Shown piece by piece: positions 23,333 to 29,491 of a stretch of DNA of 29,870 bases. Below the pieces are notes generated by a model. It made no database searches. It had not been told where the DNA came from and saw only the letters and a list, made by a program, of their open reading frames with translations. A program made the translations under genes and the position numbers. Source of the stretch: a virus; IMG/VR virus record IMGVR_UViG_3300033991_000112, positions 1 through 29,870 of that record. One strand, 5' to 3'. The stretch's first letter is position 1, and each line of letters opens with the position of its first letter.

Positions 23333-23694
23333 TATTTTTCACCTCCTTCATTTGTTTTCGCGCTCCAATTTGGTAAATCTATTCCCGTTATATCATCAAT
23401 ATATCCTACCGTCCACCATTCAAGACCATCCTCATATTCAGCCATCAAATAACCCCCCTTAGAAGAAGGAGAAATGTCTTTAGATAAACTCATTCTATAA
23501 AATTTAACTGTTACAGTAGCTATTATAAGACTATTAACTTCTTCAAGTGATGAATAATCCTCAAGACATTTAATATCTTGAAAATATTTTTTAACAAAGG
23601 GGATATCCAATAACTCTTCTTTGGTTTCAAAGTGCACTATTTGAGGTTCAACTCCTTCTACGAAATCAGGAATATGTTGTGTAATCGTTTTCAT
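23332..23694 (-). CDS. Hypothetical acidic protein
   Basis: 120 residues, acidic, soluble, with a strand/helix mix and a Trp-rich end (EDGLEWWTVGYIDDI). No signal peptide or membrane span. The start overlaps the preceding small gene in an ATGA junction, and the end overlaps the basic 26-residue gene. Acidic size and shape are compatible with small phage host-modulating proteins, including DNA-mimic types, but there is no specific evidence. Confidence 0.5.
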   Translation of the reverse strand: MKTITQHIPDFVEGVEPQIVHFETKEELLDIPFVKKYFQDIKCLEDYSSLEEVNSLIIATVTVKFYRMSLSKDISPSSKGGYLMAEYEDGLEWWTVGYIDDITGIDLPNWSAKTNEGGEK

Positions 23695-23855
23695 TTTATT
23701 CTCTCTGTTTCTCCTCCCGAAATCTTGGCATAAGTCTTATCCTTATCACCCCTGACCTCAATCGTCAAGTCGCCCTCGCCCATCTCCCAAATCTTTGAAA
23801 GACGCTGAAGAACCTTATTGATTAGTTCAGTATATTTAGTTACTTCTTCGGGCAT
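23691..23855 (-). CDS. 54-residue hypothetical protein
   Basis: The ATG at 23855 shares a TAATG junction with the previous small gene, and the TGA overlaps the next ATG. The peptide starts MPEEVTKYTELINKVLQRLS (helical, amphipathic) and ends in a strand-rich charged part (DLTIEVRGDKDKTYAKISGG). Tight coupling on both sides supports it being a real gene. Function unknown. Confidence 0.5.
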   Translation of the reverse strand: MPEEVTKYTELINKVLQRLSKIWEMGEGDLTIEVRGDKDKTYAKISGGETERIK

Positions 23856-23947
23856 TATTCTTTCAATATATTATCTTTTTGTGCAGGAGCTATTGTCCCC
23901 AATATATTATATTGCGTAAGTTCTTTCTGTAAGTAATCTTTTAACAT
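23855..23947 (-). CDS. 30-residue hypothetical protein
   Basis: Short frame (MLKDYLQKELTQYNILGTIA start) with a strong AAGGAGG site nine bases before the ATG, which is the best support for translation. It ends in a TAATG overlap with the next gene. A second, shorter open frame of ten codons lies just upstream (around 23950-23980) and is not called. Function unknown. Confidence 0.45.
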   Translation of the reverse strand: MLKDYLQKELTQYNILGTIAPAQKDNILKE

Positions 23948-23985
23948 TTTATCTTACCTCCTTCCTTGTTCTTGGATTTTTTCCA

Positions 23986-24372
23986 TTACATCTTCCTCCT
24001 TGCCTTAATCTGCTGTTGTCTCTTATTAAACAATCTATTCCAAAATCCTTTTTTCTTTTCTAACCTCGGCTTCTCAACTGGCACTTCCTTCAATCGTTGC
24101 TCCTTAAAATATTCCCTTAAATGTTGTTTGGTTACAGTCCCTTCAATATTCTTCTCCCGCTTAATCCTCTTCTTTAACTCCCGCAAGCCTGCCTTGCCCT
24201 CGCATTTCCAGCATACATAGACTTTAGTATAGCTGGCTTCATACTTCGGCGGGGCTGTCTTATCCTTGTTAGGAATACGCTTTGCTATCGGCACTAATAA
24301 CTCCTGGGGAAACTTATCGGTTCTGGCCTTATGCAAAGCGCCGCAGTTATAGCAACGGAGTTTTGGAGGCAT
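23986..24372 (-). CDS. Zinc-ribbon protein with basic C-terminus
   Basis: 128 residues. Two CxxC pairs (Cys7/Cys10 in RCYNCG and Cys54/Cys57 in VCWKC) form a likely zinc ribbon. The C-terminal half is a strongly basic helix (Lys/Arg/Glu runs such as ELKKRIKREKN and a terminal QIKARRKM). Such proteins bind nucleic acids or proteins; in phages they may regulate transcription. It starts three bases past the upstream stop, in a run of small genes. Confidence 0.6.
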   Translation of the reverse strand: MPPKLRCYNCGALHKARTDKFPQELLVPIAKRIPNKDKTAPPKYEASYTKVYVCWKCEGKAGLRELKKRIKREKNIEGTVTKQHLREYFKEQRLKEVPVEKPRLEKKKGFWNRLFNKRQQQIKARRKM

Positions 24373-24374
24373 AT

Positions 24375-24758
24375 TTAACCTTGTTGTGGAATTACAACTC
24401 CTTTAAAATAATCAAGTAAATATACATTGGGAGCAACTAATATTTTTCCGAGCTCAAAAATACTCATCCAACAAATTATAAAAAATATTATCCCAACACT
24501 AATTGATGGGATTGATAAAAATAACCAATAGTCATCCCACTCCGCTTCTTTTTGTTTTTTAATAGCAAACATCGCTAAATGATAGGCTATCACCATCATA
24601 CAAACTGAAAGCAAAATAATGCAAATATTGCCTACTATACCCCACGTTATTATCTGTTGACATAAAATAAGGAATTGTTCTGCGACTAGTTTGCTTCCCG
24701 AAACTAAACCTTGCTTCAAAATCTCCAATAATTCTGCTCCGATTTGTTTAATATCCAT
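24375..24758 (-). CDS. Two-span membrane protein
   Basis: 127 residues. Two hydrophobic spans at about residues 40-64 (IVGNICIILLSVCMMVIAY) and 80-105 (WLFLSIPSISVGIIFFIICWM) are separated by a charged loop (IKKQKEAEWDDY). The N-terminal 35 residues are amphipathic. A GGGAGG site lies before the ATG. It follows the large TMTC-like membrane gene, so both proteins may work in the same membrane; the role is not known. Confidence 0.5.
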   Translation of the reverse strand: MDIKQIGAELLEILKQGLVSGSKLVAEQFLILCQQIITWGIVGNICIILLSVCMMVIAYHLAMFAIKKQKEAEWDDYWLFLSIPSISVGIIFFIICWMSIFELGKILVAPNVYLLDYFKGVVIPQQG

Positions 24759-24773
24759 TACCCTTCACCTCCC

Positions 24774-26237
24774 TCATATCACTATCGCAACCTCTTCTAA
24801 ATTCATACTGACCTTGATTTTCCTCTCTTTTGCCTGTAATAATTTGCCGAGCAATATCTCTCGCTCCTCAATCCATTCCAACCTCGTCTTTTCCTGCCCC
24901 ATCAGCTCGTATTTCTTGGACTCCTCAAGGTAGACTATCGCCTTGTCAAATTCATTCAAGAATATATAGCAACTGGTGATGTTAAAATAAACTTTAAAAT
25001 TATTCTTCTCATAGTTAAGTGCCTCAAGGTAGTTTTGCAGGGCAGCGCCAAAATGCCCCCTGGCATACATCAGGTTGCCGAATAAAAGCCAACTGTAATA
25101 GTATCTGGGCTCATCTGCCAACTGATAGAAGTTATGCCACCAGTTATTCTCGTATTGCCTTCTTGCATATATCAACTGCCGCAGATACCAGCCTAACAAG
25201 AATATAGCCACGAATGGGTATTCCCTGGCGATTGCAGCAAGAAATATCATCAGTCCTATCCCCGGCAGGTAAAAGTAACGGCAGGTAAGATGCATCTGGC
25301 CAACAGAAAAGAAATTACAAAACATCGCTATATTAATCGTAAACCAAAGCAGACCGAAAAGCGCGGGGTTTTCGGTTAACATATCAACCCGCCAACTATA
25401 ATTCCAGATAAGATTGGTAATCAGAATATACAATACAATCAGGCCAATAAAAAAATACCTGTCCAATTTGGCACTATCTTTCACTCCGCGCTTGTGGGTA
25501 ATATGCTCGCTCATGTAACCCTGATAGAAAGAAAAATGAAGCCCTAGTACGCCATTGACGAAATAGTAGCCATAGAACTTTATCGCTACAATAAACTTGC
25601 GTATGTTTATTGATAGAGCTTCGGTATTTTCGGTATAGTGAACTATTTTGAGGTTCAACTTCGGAGATACCATATAGCGTATCTTTACCCAAAAAGTAAG
25701 GAATACAATCAAAGCAAGCCAACTCCAATGACTCGCCAGGGCAATATAAATCAAAGGCGAGACCATCATGCTTATCGTAAAATACCAGCGCTGGGCATTG
25801 ATAATTGCGGAAGGATAGGGTAGAACAGTCAGAGAATAGATAAATGGCGCAAGGAAAGGAACTGCCCAGGCAAGCATTATTAGAACAGCAGTTATGGCAT
25901 AGGGTTTGCCGGTTAAACCTGCCACAATCTCGGAATTAACCGGATGTGCAGCAAATAGTAAAGCAGCTAGACAAGCGATAGGTGTTCTGCCAAAAGCAAA
26001 ATAAATCATCAAGCAAGCAACAAAGTGAACAATTATTGGTATAGAATGAGCATAAGGATTAGGTCTGCCCCAGAATTTATCGCCCTTGAACTGCCGCCAG
26101 AGGAATTGCCATTTGCTTTTTGGCTTGATACCGGAGGAGGCATATATCGCAAAGTCGTCAATGATATAATCATACCAAAGCGCAGGGATATAGAAAACGA
26201 ATATCCCCAACAACAGTAAAAGAAATGCCCAGAACAT
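24774..26237 (-). CDS. TMTC/GT-C-like membrane glycosyltransferase candidate with C-terminal TPRs
   Basis: 487 residues with about ten hydrophobic spans over residues 1-370, then a soluble helical part containing two TPR-like repeats (near WLLFGNLMYARGHFGAALQN and NITSCYIFLNEFDKAIVYL). The first extracytoplasmic loop carries an acidic pair (Asp27-Asp28 in DYIIDDF), as in GT-C fold enzymes. Later come PYAHSIPIIVH and, at 98-103, HPVNSE followed by a Gly-rich helix, like the HPVHTE motif of TMTC proteins. GT-C enzymes use lipid-linked sugars to glycosylate proteins or polymers outside the cytoplasm. A ribosome-binding AAAGGAG is clear. In a phage it could alter the host surface; activity and substrate are unproven. 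Confidence 0.6.
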   Translation of the reverse strand: MFWAFLLLLLGIFVFYIPALWYDYIIDDFAIYASSGIKPKSKWQFLWRQFKGDKFWGRPNPYAHSIPIIVHFVACLMIYFAFGRTPIACLAALLFAAHPVNSEIVAGLTGKPYAITAVLIMLAWAVPFLAPFIYSLTVLPYPSAIINAQRWYFTISMMVSPLIYIALASHWSWLALIVFLTFWVKIRYMVSPKLNLKIVHYTENTEALSINIRKFIVAIKFYGYYFVNGVLGLHFSFYQGYMSEHITHKRGVKDSAKLDRYFFIGLIVLYILITNLIWNYSWRVDMLTENPALFGLLWFTINIAMFCNFFSVGQMHLTCRYFYLPGIGLMIFLAAIAREYPFVAIFLLGWYLRQLIYARRQYENNWWHNFYQLADEPRYYYSWLLFGNLMYARGHFGAALQNYLEALNYEKNNFKVYFNITSCYIFLNEFDKAIVYLEESKKYELMGQEKTRLEWIEEREILLGKLLQAKERKIKVSMNLEEVAIVI

Positions 26238-26238
26238 C

Positions 26239-26781
26239 TTATCTCTCCTTTGGCTCTTTAGTTTTTCTCAACAATTCCCTTATCTCTTTTGGTAAGCTTC
26301 CCCAATATGTCATCACTATAGTATTCAAATGAAACCAAAATTCTCTTATACTAAGCTGATTAAGTAGGCAATGAACTGCCTTATATTCGTCATAATTGTA
26401 ATATCCTGCTTTACTTGTCCTTCGCCAGCAGGCATAAAGAGTTCCTGCAAAAAGCAAATTGATGAATACCTCTGGCATTTTTTCATTATTCTCAATCCTT
26501 ACAATTTCTTCAAAATAATGAGGTAATGTGAGTTGTTTAATTTGATAGAAAAGTTCTGTTTGTGATGTTTTACCTTTAATCTCAAAAGCAAGATAGATAT
26601 GGACATTTCCTGGCATTTTTTCTTGTAAATAAAAAAACCTCTCTACTTTTTTTTCTATTATTTTTAAGATAGCATTAAAATATCTAAAAAAATCTTCATC
26701 TAATGGTGCCCCTATATATTCGCAATGTTTTTTTTGCCATTCTACATACCGCAAATTCAAATGTAACCAGTTTTTATTCAT
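26239..26781 (-). CDS. Hypothetical soluble protein
   Basis: From the ATG at 26781, which shares a TAATG junction with the previous stop, the protein has 180 residues; a longer start at 26832 lies inside the upstream gene and lacks a ribosome-binding site. It is Tyr- and Phe-rich with alternating helices and strands, and no signal peptide. Hydrophobic helices near the middle (VFINLLFAGTLYACWRR) could be buried. It ends one base before the TMTC-like gene. I do not recognise it. Confidence 0.5.
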   Translation of the reverse strand: MNKNWLHLNLRYVEWQKKHCEYIGAPLDEDFFRYFNAILKIIEKKVERFFYLQEKMPGNVHIYLAFEIKGKTSQTELFYQIKQLTLPHYFEEIVRIENNEKMPEVFINLLFAGTLYACWRRTSKAGYYNYDEYKAVHCLLNQLSIREFWFHLNTIVMTYWGSLPKEIRELLRKTKEPKER

Positions 26782-26978
26782 TATTTTAATTTTCTCTTTT
26801 TGCACGCTCTGTAACAAACGGCAAAATCCCAATACCCCACAGTATTAGTAAAAGCATTGATTTGTCGGGCTATTTTTATCCTATCTTCATATATATCACA
26901 ATTCTTACAAAAAACTTTTGGCGATAATGCGGGCAATTTAATATGTGATTTCAGGGAATAGTCTTTAACCTCATTCAT
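26781..26978 (-). CDS. 65-residue Cys-containing basic protein
   Basis: Cys24-x2-Cys27 (FCKNC) and Cys55-x3-Cys59 (VCYRAC) could bind one zinc ion. The N-terminus has a Lys/Pro/Leu-rich stretch and the C-terminus is very basic (KKRKLK). The start overlaps the stop of the 30-residue membrane peptide by eight bases. The pattern is that of a small DNA- or RNA-binding phage protein, not a named family. Confidence 0.5.
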   Translation of the reverse strand: MNEVKDYSLKSHIKLPALSPKVFCKNCDIYEDRIKIARQINAFTNTVGYWDFAVCYRACKKRKLK

Positions 26979-27063
26979 TTTTTCTTCTGTTTTTTTCTAT
27001 GTGTTGTAGTATGAGAAAAATACAGTAATAAAGAACCACAAGTATCATAAAGAATAAACCCAT
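26971..27063 (-). CDS. 30-residue membrane peptide
   Basis: Frame from ATG 27063: a hydrophobic span (LFFMILVVLYYCIFLILQ) directly after the start, then a basic end (EKNRRKNE). It overlaps the next gene by eight bases (ATGAATGA). An AAGGAG tract lies 16 bases upstream, farther than ideal; an internal ATG six codons in is an alternative start. A single-span peptide could modulate host membrane or act in superinfection control; unknown. Confidence 0.4.
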   Translation of the reverse strand: MGLFFMILVVLYYCIFLILQHIEKNRRKNE

Positions 27064-27093
27064 ATTATTTTTCTTTTATCTCCTTTTTGAATA

Positions 27094-27251
27094 GGTCAGC
27101 CCTGGACAGGATTTCACAGCTCTCTTGGTTTCGGACTTTCGTCTCCCGCACTACCTGCAAGCAAGGACGCTAATAACCTCGCCACTTTCAGTATCCTTTC
27201 GGATAATTAGCCCTACTGCTGTTTTCTTCTTTTCAGCCACCAGAGCCAACC
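27094..27251 (-). ncRNA. Probable structured RNA element, family not recognised
   Basis: On the minus strand the ends pair as a 12-base-pair stem with three G-U pairs: GGTTGGCTCTGG (27251-27240) with CCAGGGCTGACC (27105-27094). Inside, ACAGC (27222-27218) pairs with GCTGT (27120-27116). GCTAAT (27211-27206) pairs with ATTAGC (27174-27169) and stacks directly on a TATCC-GAAA-GGATA hairpin (27205-27192), leaving a 17-base bulge. A further GAC-GAAA-GTC hairpin is at about 27144-27135. GNRA tetraloops and nested stems suggest a folded RNA. It fills the gap between two genes and holds only short frames without good starts. I do not recognise a named class. Confidence 0.6.
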
Positions 27252-27253
27252 TT

Positions 27254-27445
27254 TTAGAGTTCTTCCAAAAACTTTGCAATTGTTTCTTTAAGCTTTCGTA
27301 TTTTCTTTCTTAAATTTTTTCTTCGTGTTCCTTTAAAAACTTTCAATGGAACAAAAAATGCTGTTAAGGGAAATTCATAATACTCTGCAATTCGTTCTAA
27401 AAGTTTAATGTCAATTTCTATCTTCCCCTTTTTCCTGTTAGTCAT
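27254..27445 (-). CDS. Short basic protein, possible HTH-derived
   Basis: From the ATG at 27445, which overlaps the stop of the gene before it by eight bases, the product is 63 residues. The segment LLERIAEYYEFPLTAFFVPL resembles the last helix and turn of Cro/C1-type helix-turn-helix proteins. The C-terminal 30 residues are strongly basic and helical. It ends directly before the structured RNA element. It may bind nucleic acid; family not certain. A longer frame to 27502 would overlap the upstream gene by 65 bases, so I prefer the shorter form. Confidence 0.5.
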   Translation of the reverse strand: MTNRKKGKIEIDIKLLERIAEYYEFPLTAFFVPLKVFKGTRRKNLRKKIRKLKETIAKFLEEL

Positions 27446-27614
27446 TGGGAATCTTATATTCATCTTTAAATACTGGGTCATAGTTCCATACCTTTTCAAC
27501 ATTATTTATTGTTTCTTTAAGCGAAGTTTCACTTGTGCTTAAAACCTCCTGTCCATTTTTCCACCAAGCAAATGCTCTCAATCCATCAATAAAACCTTGT
27601 TTATACTGGTTCAT
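27438..27614 (-). CDS. Small hypothetical phage protein
   Basis: Starting at ATG 27614 the product is 58 residues (MNQYKQGFIDGLRAFAWWKN start). A strong AGGGAGGAG tract lies directly before this ATG; alternative upstream starts at 27638 and at 27674 (TTG) are less likely. The Tyr/Trp-rich beginning and a conserved-looking GQEVLSTSETSLKE part resemble a family of small phage early proteins of unknown function. It follows the replication gene by 56 bases. Confidence 0.5.
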   Translation of the reverse strand: MNQYKQGFIDGLRAFAWWKNGQEVLSTSETSLKETINNVEKVWNYDPVFKDEYKIPND

Positions 27615-27670
27615 TTCTCCTCCCTTATCCCTTGTCATTTCCTCTCCCACATCAAAATCATCCAACCCAA

Positions 27671-28354
27671 TCAAGGGTTAATTATTCCTTTCAAAACCTC
27701 CCCCATCTTCTTGGTATCCCAAGTCTTTAAGTCATCCTGATGTTGCCTATGTAGGCTCTGATAGTAATACTCAAAGTTCTGCTTATCCTGACAGCGTTCC
27801 AGAACCGCAATAGCGCTTTCGGGTTTCATTCGGTATATGAGAGTCCAGAGTTTACCGCTCTTGGTCTTGGTTTGTTCGCTTTTAAGGATTTTTGTATTTA
27901 AGAGGGAATGGATTTGTTTAAAAAGTTCGCTTTTGTCTTTTTCAATGATTTCAGTGCCTTCCTTAACTTCCTTCCCTTCCTTCCTTCCTTCCTTCCTTAT
28001 AGCACTGATTTCAGTTGATTTCAGTTGATTAGGGTCTGGAAGGGGTAAATTTGTCTTGCGTTTTCTATCTATAATCTGATGCGTGGCAAGGTTTTTCACG
28101 AAAAGATACTGCTTATTATCGTTGTCATAAACTATAACTTTGCTTATTTTTTGGAGCTCTATCACTAATTTAGCAATATTTATTTTGTCATTGGGGAAGA
28201 TTTTTGCCTTTAAACCTATCAAATCATAGTCCAAAACCCCATTATCATCAGCAAAATTCCATAAACCAACATAAAAAAGGCGGGCATCCCGAGAAATTTT
28301 AAGCATATCTCCATCTGTCCAAAATTCTGGTTTTATGGTTCTAATTCGTGCCAT
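27671..28354 (-). CDS. Replisome-organizer-type (DnaD-like) phage replication protein
   Basis: 227 residues. The N-terminus, MARIRTIKPEFWTDGDMLKI then SRDARLFYVGLWNFADDNGVL, matches the winged-helix domain of phage replisome organizers, followed by LKAKIFPNDKINIAKL. These proteins bind the replication origin and recruit helicase. A charged linker (about 115-140, Lys/Gly/Glu rich) is encoded partly by a CCTT tetranucleotide tract. The C-terminal part is helical (AVLERCQDKQNFEYYYQSLHRQ) and could contact partner proteins. A duplicate of its first 14 codons lies at 28629-28673. Origin not located. Confidence 0.75.
   Translation of the reverse strand: MARIRTIKPEFWTDGDMLKISRDARLFYVGLWNFADDNGVLDYDLIGLKAKIFPNDKINIAKLVIELQKISKVIVYDNDNKQYLFVKNLATHQIIDRKRKTNLPLPDPNQLKSTEISAIRKEGRKEGKEVKEGTEIIEKDKSELFKQIHSLLNTKILKSEQTKTKSGKLWTLIYRMKPESAIAVLERCQDKQNFEYYYQSLHRQHQDDLKTWDTKKMGEVLKGIINP
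27975..27998 (+). repeat. CCTT tetranucleotide tract inside the replication gene
   Basis: Six perfect tandem copies of CCTT (24 bases) lie in the linker-coding part of the replication gene. Because the unit is not a multiple of three, loss or gain of one copy would shift the frame and cut the protein before its C-terminal domain. Homopolymer-like tetranucleotide tracts of this type are prone to slippage. It may also be a neutral consequence of a Lys/Gly/Arg-rich linker. Confidence 0.8.
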
Positions 28355-28357
28355 CCC

Positions 28358-28519
28358 TTATCCTATCTCTCGGTATCTCGGACATAATTTTATAATTCCT
28401 AATTTCTTACAATTCGCTGGACATTTTATTGCTGTTTTGGGAAAACCAACCTTCCGTAATGCTAAATAAGTGCAAGTATAAAATGGAGATTTCTCGTTTA
28501 TCACTTCTGGCTGGGGCAT
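28358..28519 (-). CDS. 53-residue Cys-containing hypothetical protein
   Basis: Frame from ATG 28519 (MPQPEVINEK start), with an AAGGAG tract 11 bases upstream. It has a helix ALRKVGFPKTA and a Cys cluster (KCPANCKK and LCPRYR) that could bind zinc together with an earlier Cys. It ends four bases before the replication gene start. It lies directly after a decayed gene copy, whose stop codon adjoins its ATG. Function unknown; the placement suggests an early regulatory or replication accessory role. Confidence 0.5.
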   Translation of the reverse strand: MPQPEVINEKSPFYTCTYLALRKVGFPKTAIKCPANCKKLGIIKLCPRYREIG

Positions 28520-28673
28520 TTACTTTATTATCTCCTTACCATTCCCCACCCATTCATAAATAAAATCCTTGCAGGTAAAACCCCTAAAGATTTTCTCATC
28601 CTCATCTAATTAACGAATAATAGGTTTCTTAATCTGTCCAAAATTCTGGCTTGATCGTTCTTATTCTTGCCAC
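28520..28673 (-). pseudogene. Decayed duplicates of replication-gene start and winged-helix gene end
   Basis: Two out-of-frame remnants occur here. At 28673-28629 a GTG-led stretch reads VARIRTIKPEFWTD then stop, matching the first 14 residues of the replication protein except for the start codon. At about 28627-28520 a second stretch reads KPIIR, stop, then LDEDEKIFRGFTCKDFIYEW and ends GNGKEIIK; this matches the end of the 81-residue gene at 29484-29729 (LIRKLSDDERVLRGF, SKDCWYEWMG). They are separate partial copies in different frames, so neither can be translated as a full protein. Confidence 0.75.
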
Positions 28674-28676
28674 TTC

Positions 28677-28802
28677 TCACTTCCCCACAAACATATCGGT
28701 TTGGGCGTTAAAAATCCATCTCTTGGCTATCTCGTAATACTTTGGTTCTATCTCTATGCCGATAAAGTTTCTACCGAGTTCTTTACAAGTATCTATTAAC
28801 AT
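28677..28802 (-). pseudogene. DNA methyltransferase 3' remnant
   Basis: Reading from 28802 (an ATG is by chance in frame), 41 residues contain DTCKELGRNFIGIEIEPKYY and then EIAKRW, with the usual C-terminal tail. This is the typical last motif of DNA adenine/cytosine-N4 methyltransferases, where the G.E.. motif (motif I-like, in permuted beta-type order) is located near the C-terminus. The upstream part of the gene is missing. The remnant overlaps the last codons of the HNH endonuclease in another frame, and no homologous N-terminal part is seen to 29870. Confidence 0.75.
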
Positions 28803-29202
28803 AAAATTTAATTTGTTTACTTGATAATTGTTTTAATCCCCATCTCCCATCAAAAATTGGATGATCACTTCTTGGCAATGTTATTAGATTTTTTTCTTTA
28901 TCGTTTAATTTATTTCCATCTCTATGATGAATAACATCGCCTTTTAATAATCTACCATATTTTTTAATCCAGATATATTTTGCTAACGGAATAGATATAT
29001 TGGGTTCTTTAATTTTTATGAAATTCCTTATTATCCCACCTTTTGTCTTACGCTGCGTGATACTGCTAATAGGTAACCAATTTCTTCCTTTCATCCCTTT
29101 TTTCCACTCTGATTTAGGAGAAAGATGTATTCCTTTTTTATTTTTATTCCACGGTTTGTGTCCTTTTATAAATCTTCCTTGTTTATTTTTTATGCAATAC
29201 AT
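28783..29202 (-). CDS. NUMOD3/HNH homing-type endonuclease
   Basis: 139 residues. The start contains a NUMOD3-like DNA-binding pattern (GRFIKGHKPWNKNKKGIHLSP), and the middle has an HNH fold signature: His92-His93 in VIHHRDGNKLN, Asn105 and His114 in LPRSDH. A GGAG site precedes the ATG by about ten bases. Free-standing enzymes of this type cut at defined sites and copy themselves into allelic genes. The last seven codons (FYVNRYL) run in the methyltransferase remnant's DNA in a different frame, which suggests insertion into, and deletion of, that gene. Active-site residues appear intact. Confidence 0.75.
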   Translation of the reverse strand: MYCIKNKQGRFIKGHKPWNKNKKGIHLSPKSEWKKGMKGRNWLPISSITQRKTKGGIIRNFIKIKEPNISIPLAKYIWIKKYGRLLKGDVIHHRDGNKLNDKEKNLITLPRSDHPIFDGRWGLKQLSSKQIKFYVNRYL

Positions 29203-29348
29203 ATAAGTAGAACTCCAATTAAAATCCTTATCACCCTGATATAATGGTCTCGCCAGAAAGTCTGTCTCTCATCATCCCAATAAAGGGATAAAGAAAACCA
29301 TCCATCAGTCAGACACCACATTCCACAGATTGTAAGTAGTTTAGTCAT
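29190..29348 (-). CDS. 52-residue small membrane-type protein
   Basis: Frame from ATG 29348 (MTKLLTICGMWCLTDGWFSL start), which overlaps the stop of the preceding ORF (ATGA), and ends 13 bases into the HNH gene. It has a Trp/Cys-rich hydrophobic start, a charged middle (DDERQTFWRDH) and a hydrophobic C-terminus (RVIRILIGVLLICIA), so two short membrane segments are possible. The packing suggests a real gene. It resembles small phage proteins of unknown role that I have seen without an assigned family. Confidence 0.5.
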   Translation of the reverse strand: MTKLLTICGMWCLTDGWFSLSLYWDDERQTFWRDHYIRVIRILIGVLLICIA

Positions 29349-29491
29349 TCTATCTTCTTAGTAATTATTTTAAGGGGGCGAGTCCCAAAACTGCAAAAAG
29401 TTACTCGCAACCGCTCTAATTCCTTCCAAAGCCTTTGCGGCCGATGGGAAGAAGTCAGGGAAATAGAACCCTGGCGTTTTCGGTTATGCAT
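29345..29491 (-). CDS. 48-residue basic hypothetical protein
   Basis: Frame from ATG 29491 (MHNRKRQGSISLTSSHRPQR start) to a TGA overlapping the next start. It overlaps the previous gene by eight bases. The product is Arg/Lys-rich with one Cys, so nucleic-acid binding is possible. The two tight overlaps are the main support; there is no independent ribosome-binding evidence, and chance cannot be excluded. Confidence 0.4.
   Translation of the reverse strand: MHNRKRQGSISLTSSHRPQRLWKELERLRVTFCSFGTRPLKIITKKIE

Noticed and set aside
25474-25728. Minus-strand open frame inside the TMTC-like gene, and similar ones at 20688-20960, 12628-12825 and 10303-10533
   Set aside because: They are alternate-frame shadows of large genes with no start signal or coupling.
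26975-27063. Reading the AAGGAG at about 27080 as the start signal of the 30-residue membrane peptide
   Set aside because: Its distance of 16 bases from the ATG is too long to be decisive, so the ORF is kept at low confidence on the overlap evidence only.
27094-27251. Group I intron, hammerhead ribozyme, RNase P or HEARO/omega-type RNA
   Set aside because: I see none of the conserved core strings of these classes, and the HNH gene is about 1.5 kb away without adjacency.
27166-27253. Short frame reading LALVAEKKKTAVGLIIRK and another with GTG start in the 27.1-27.25 kb gap
   Set aside because: Starts are TTG or GTG without good spacing, frames are about 30 codons or less, and the paired stems explain the sequence better.
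27125-27313. Plus-strand frame of 62 codons over the structured RNA
   Set aside because: No neighbour on that strand, no start signal, and it spans the end of a supported minus-strand gene.
28677-28802. A complete small gene from the ATG at 28802
   Set aside because: The ATG lies at the junction with the HNH gene, has no ribosome-binding site, and the product is only the last motif of a methyltransferase.
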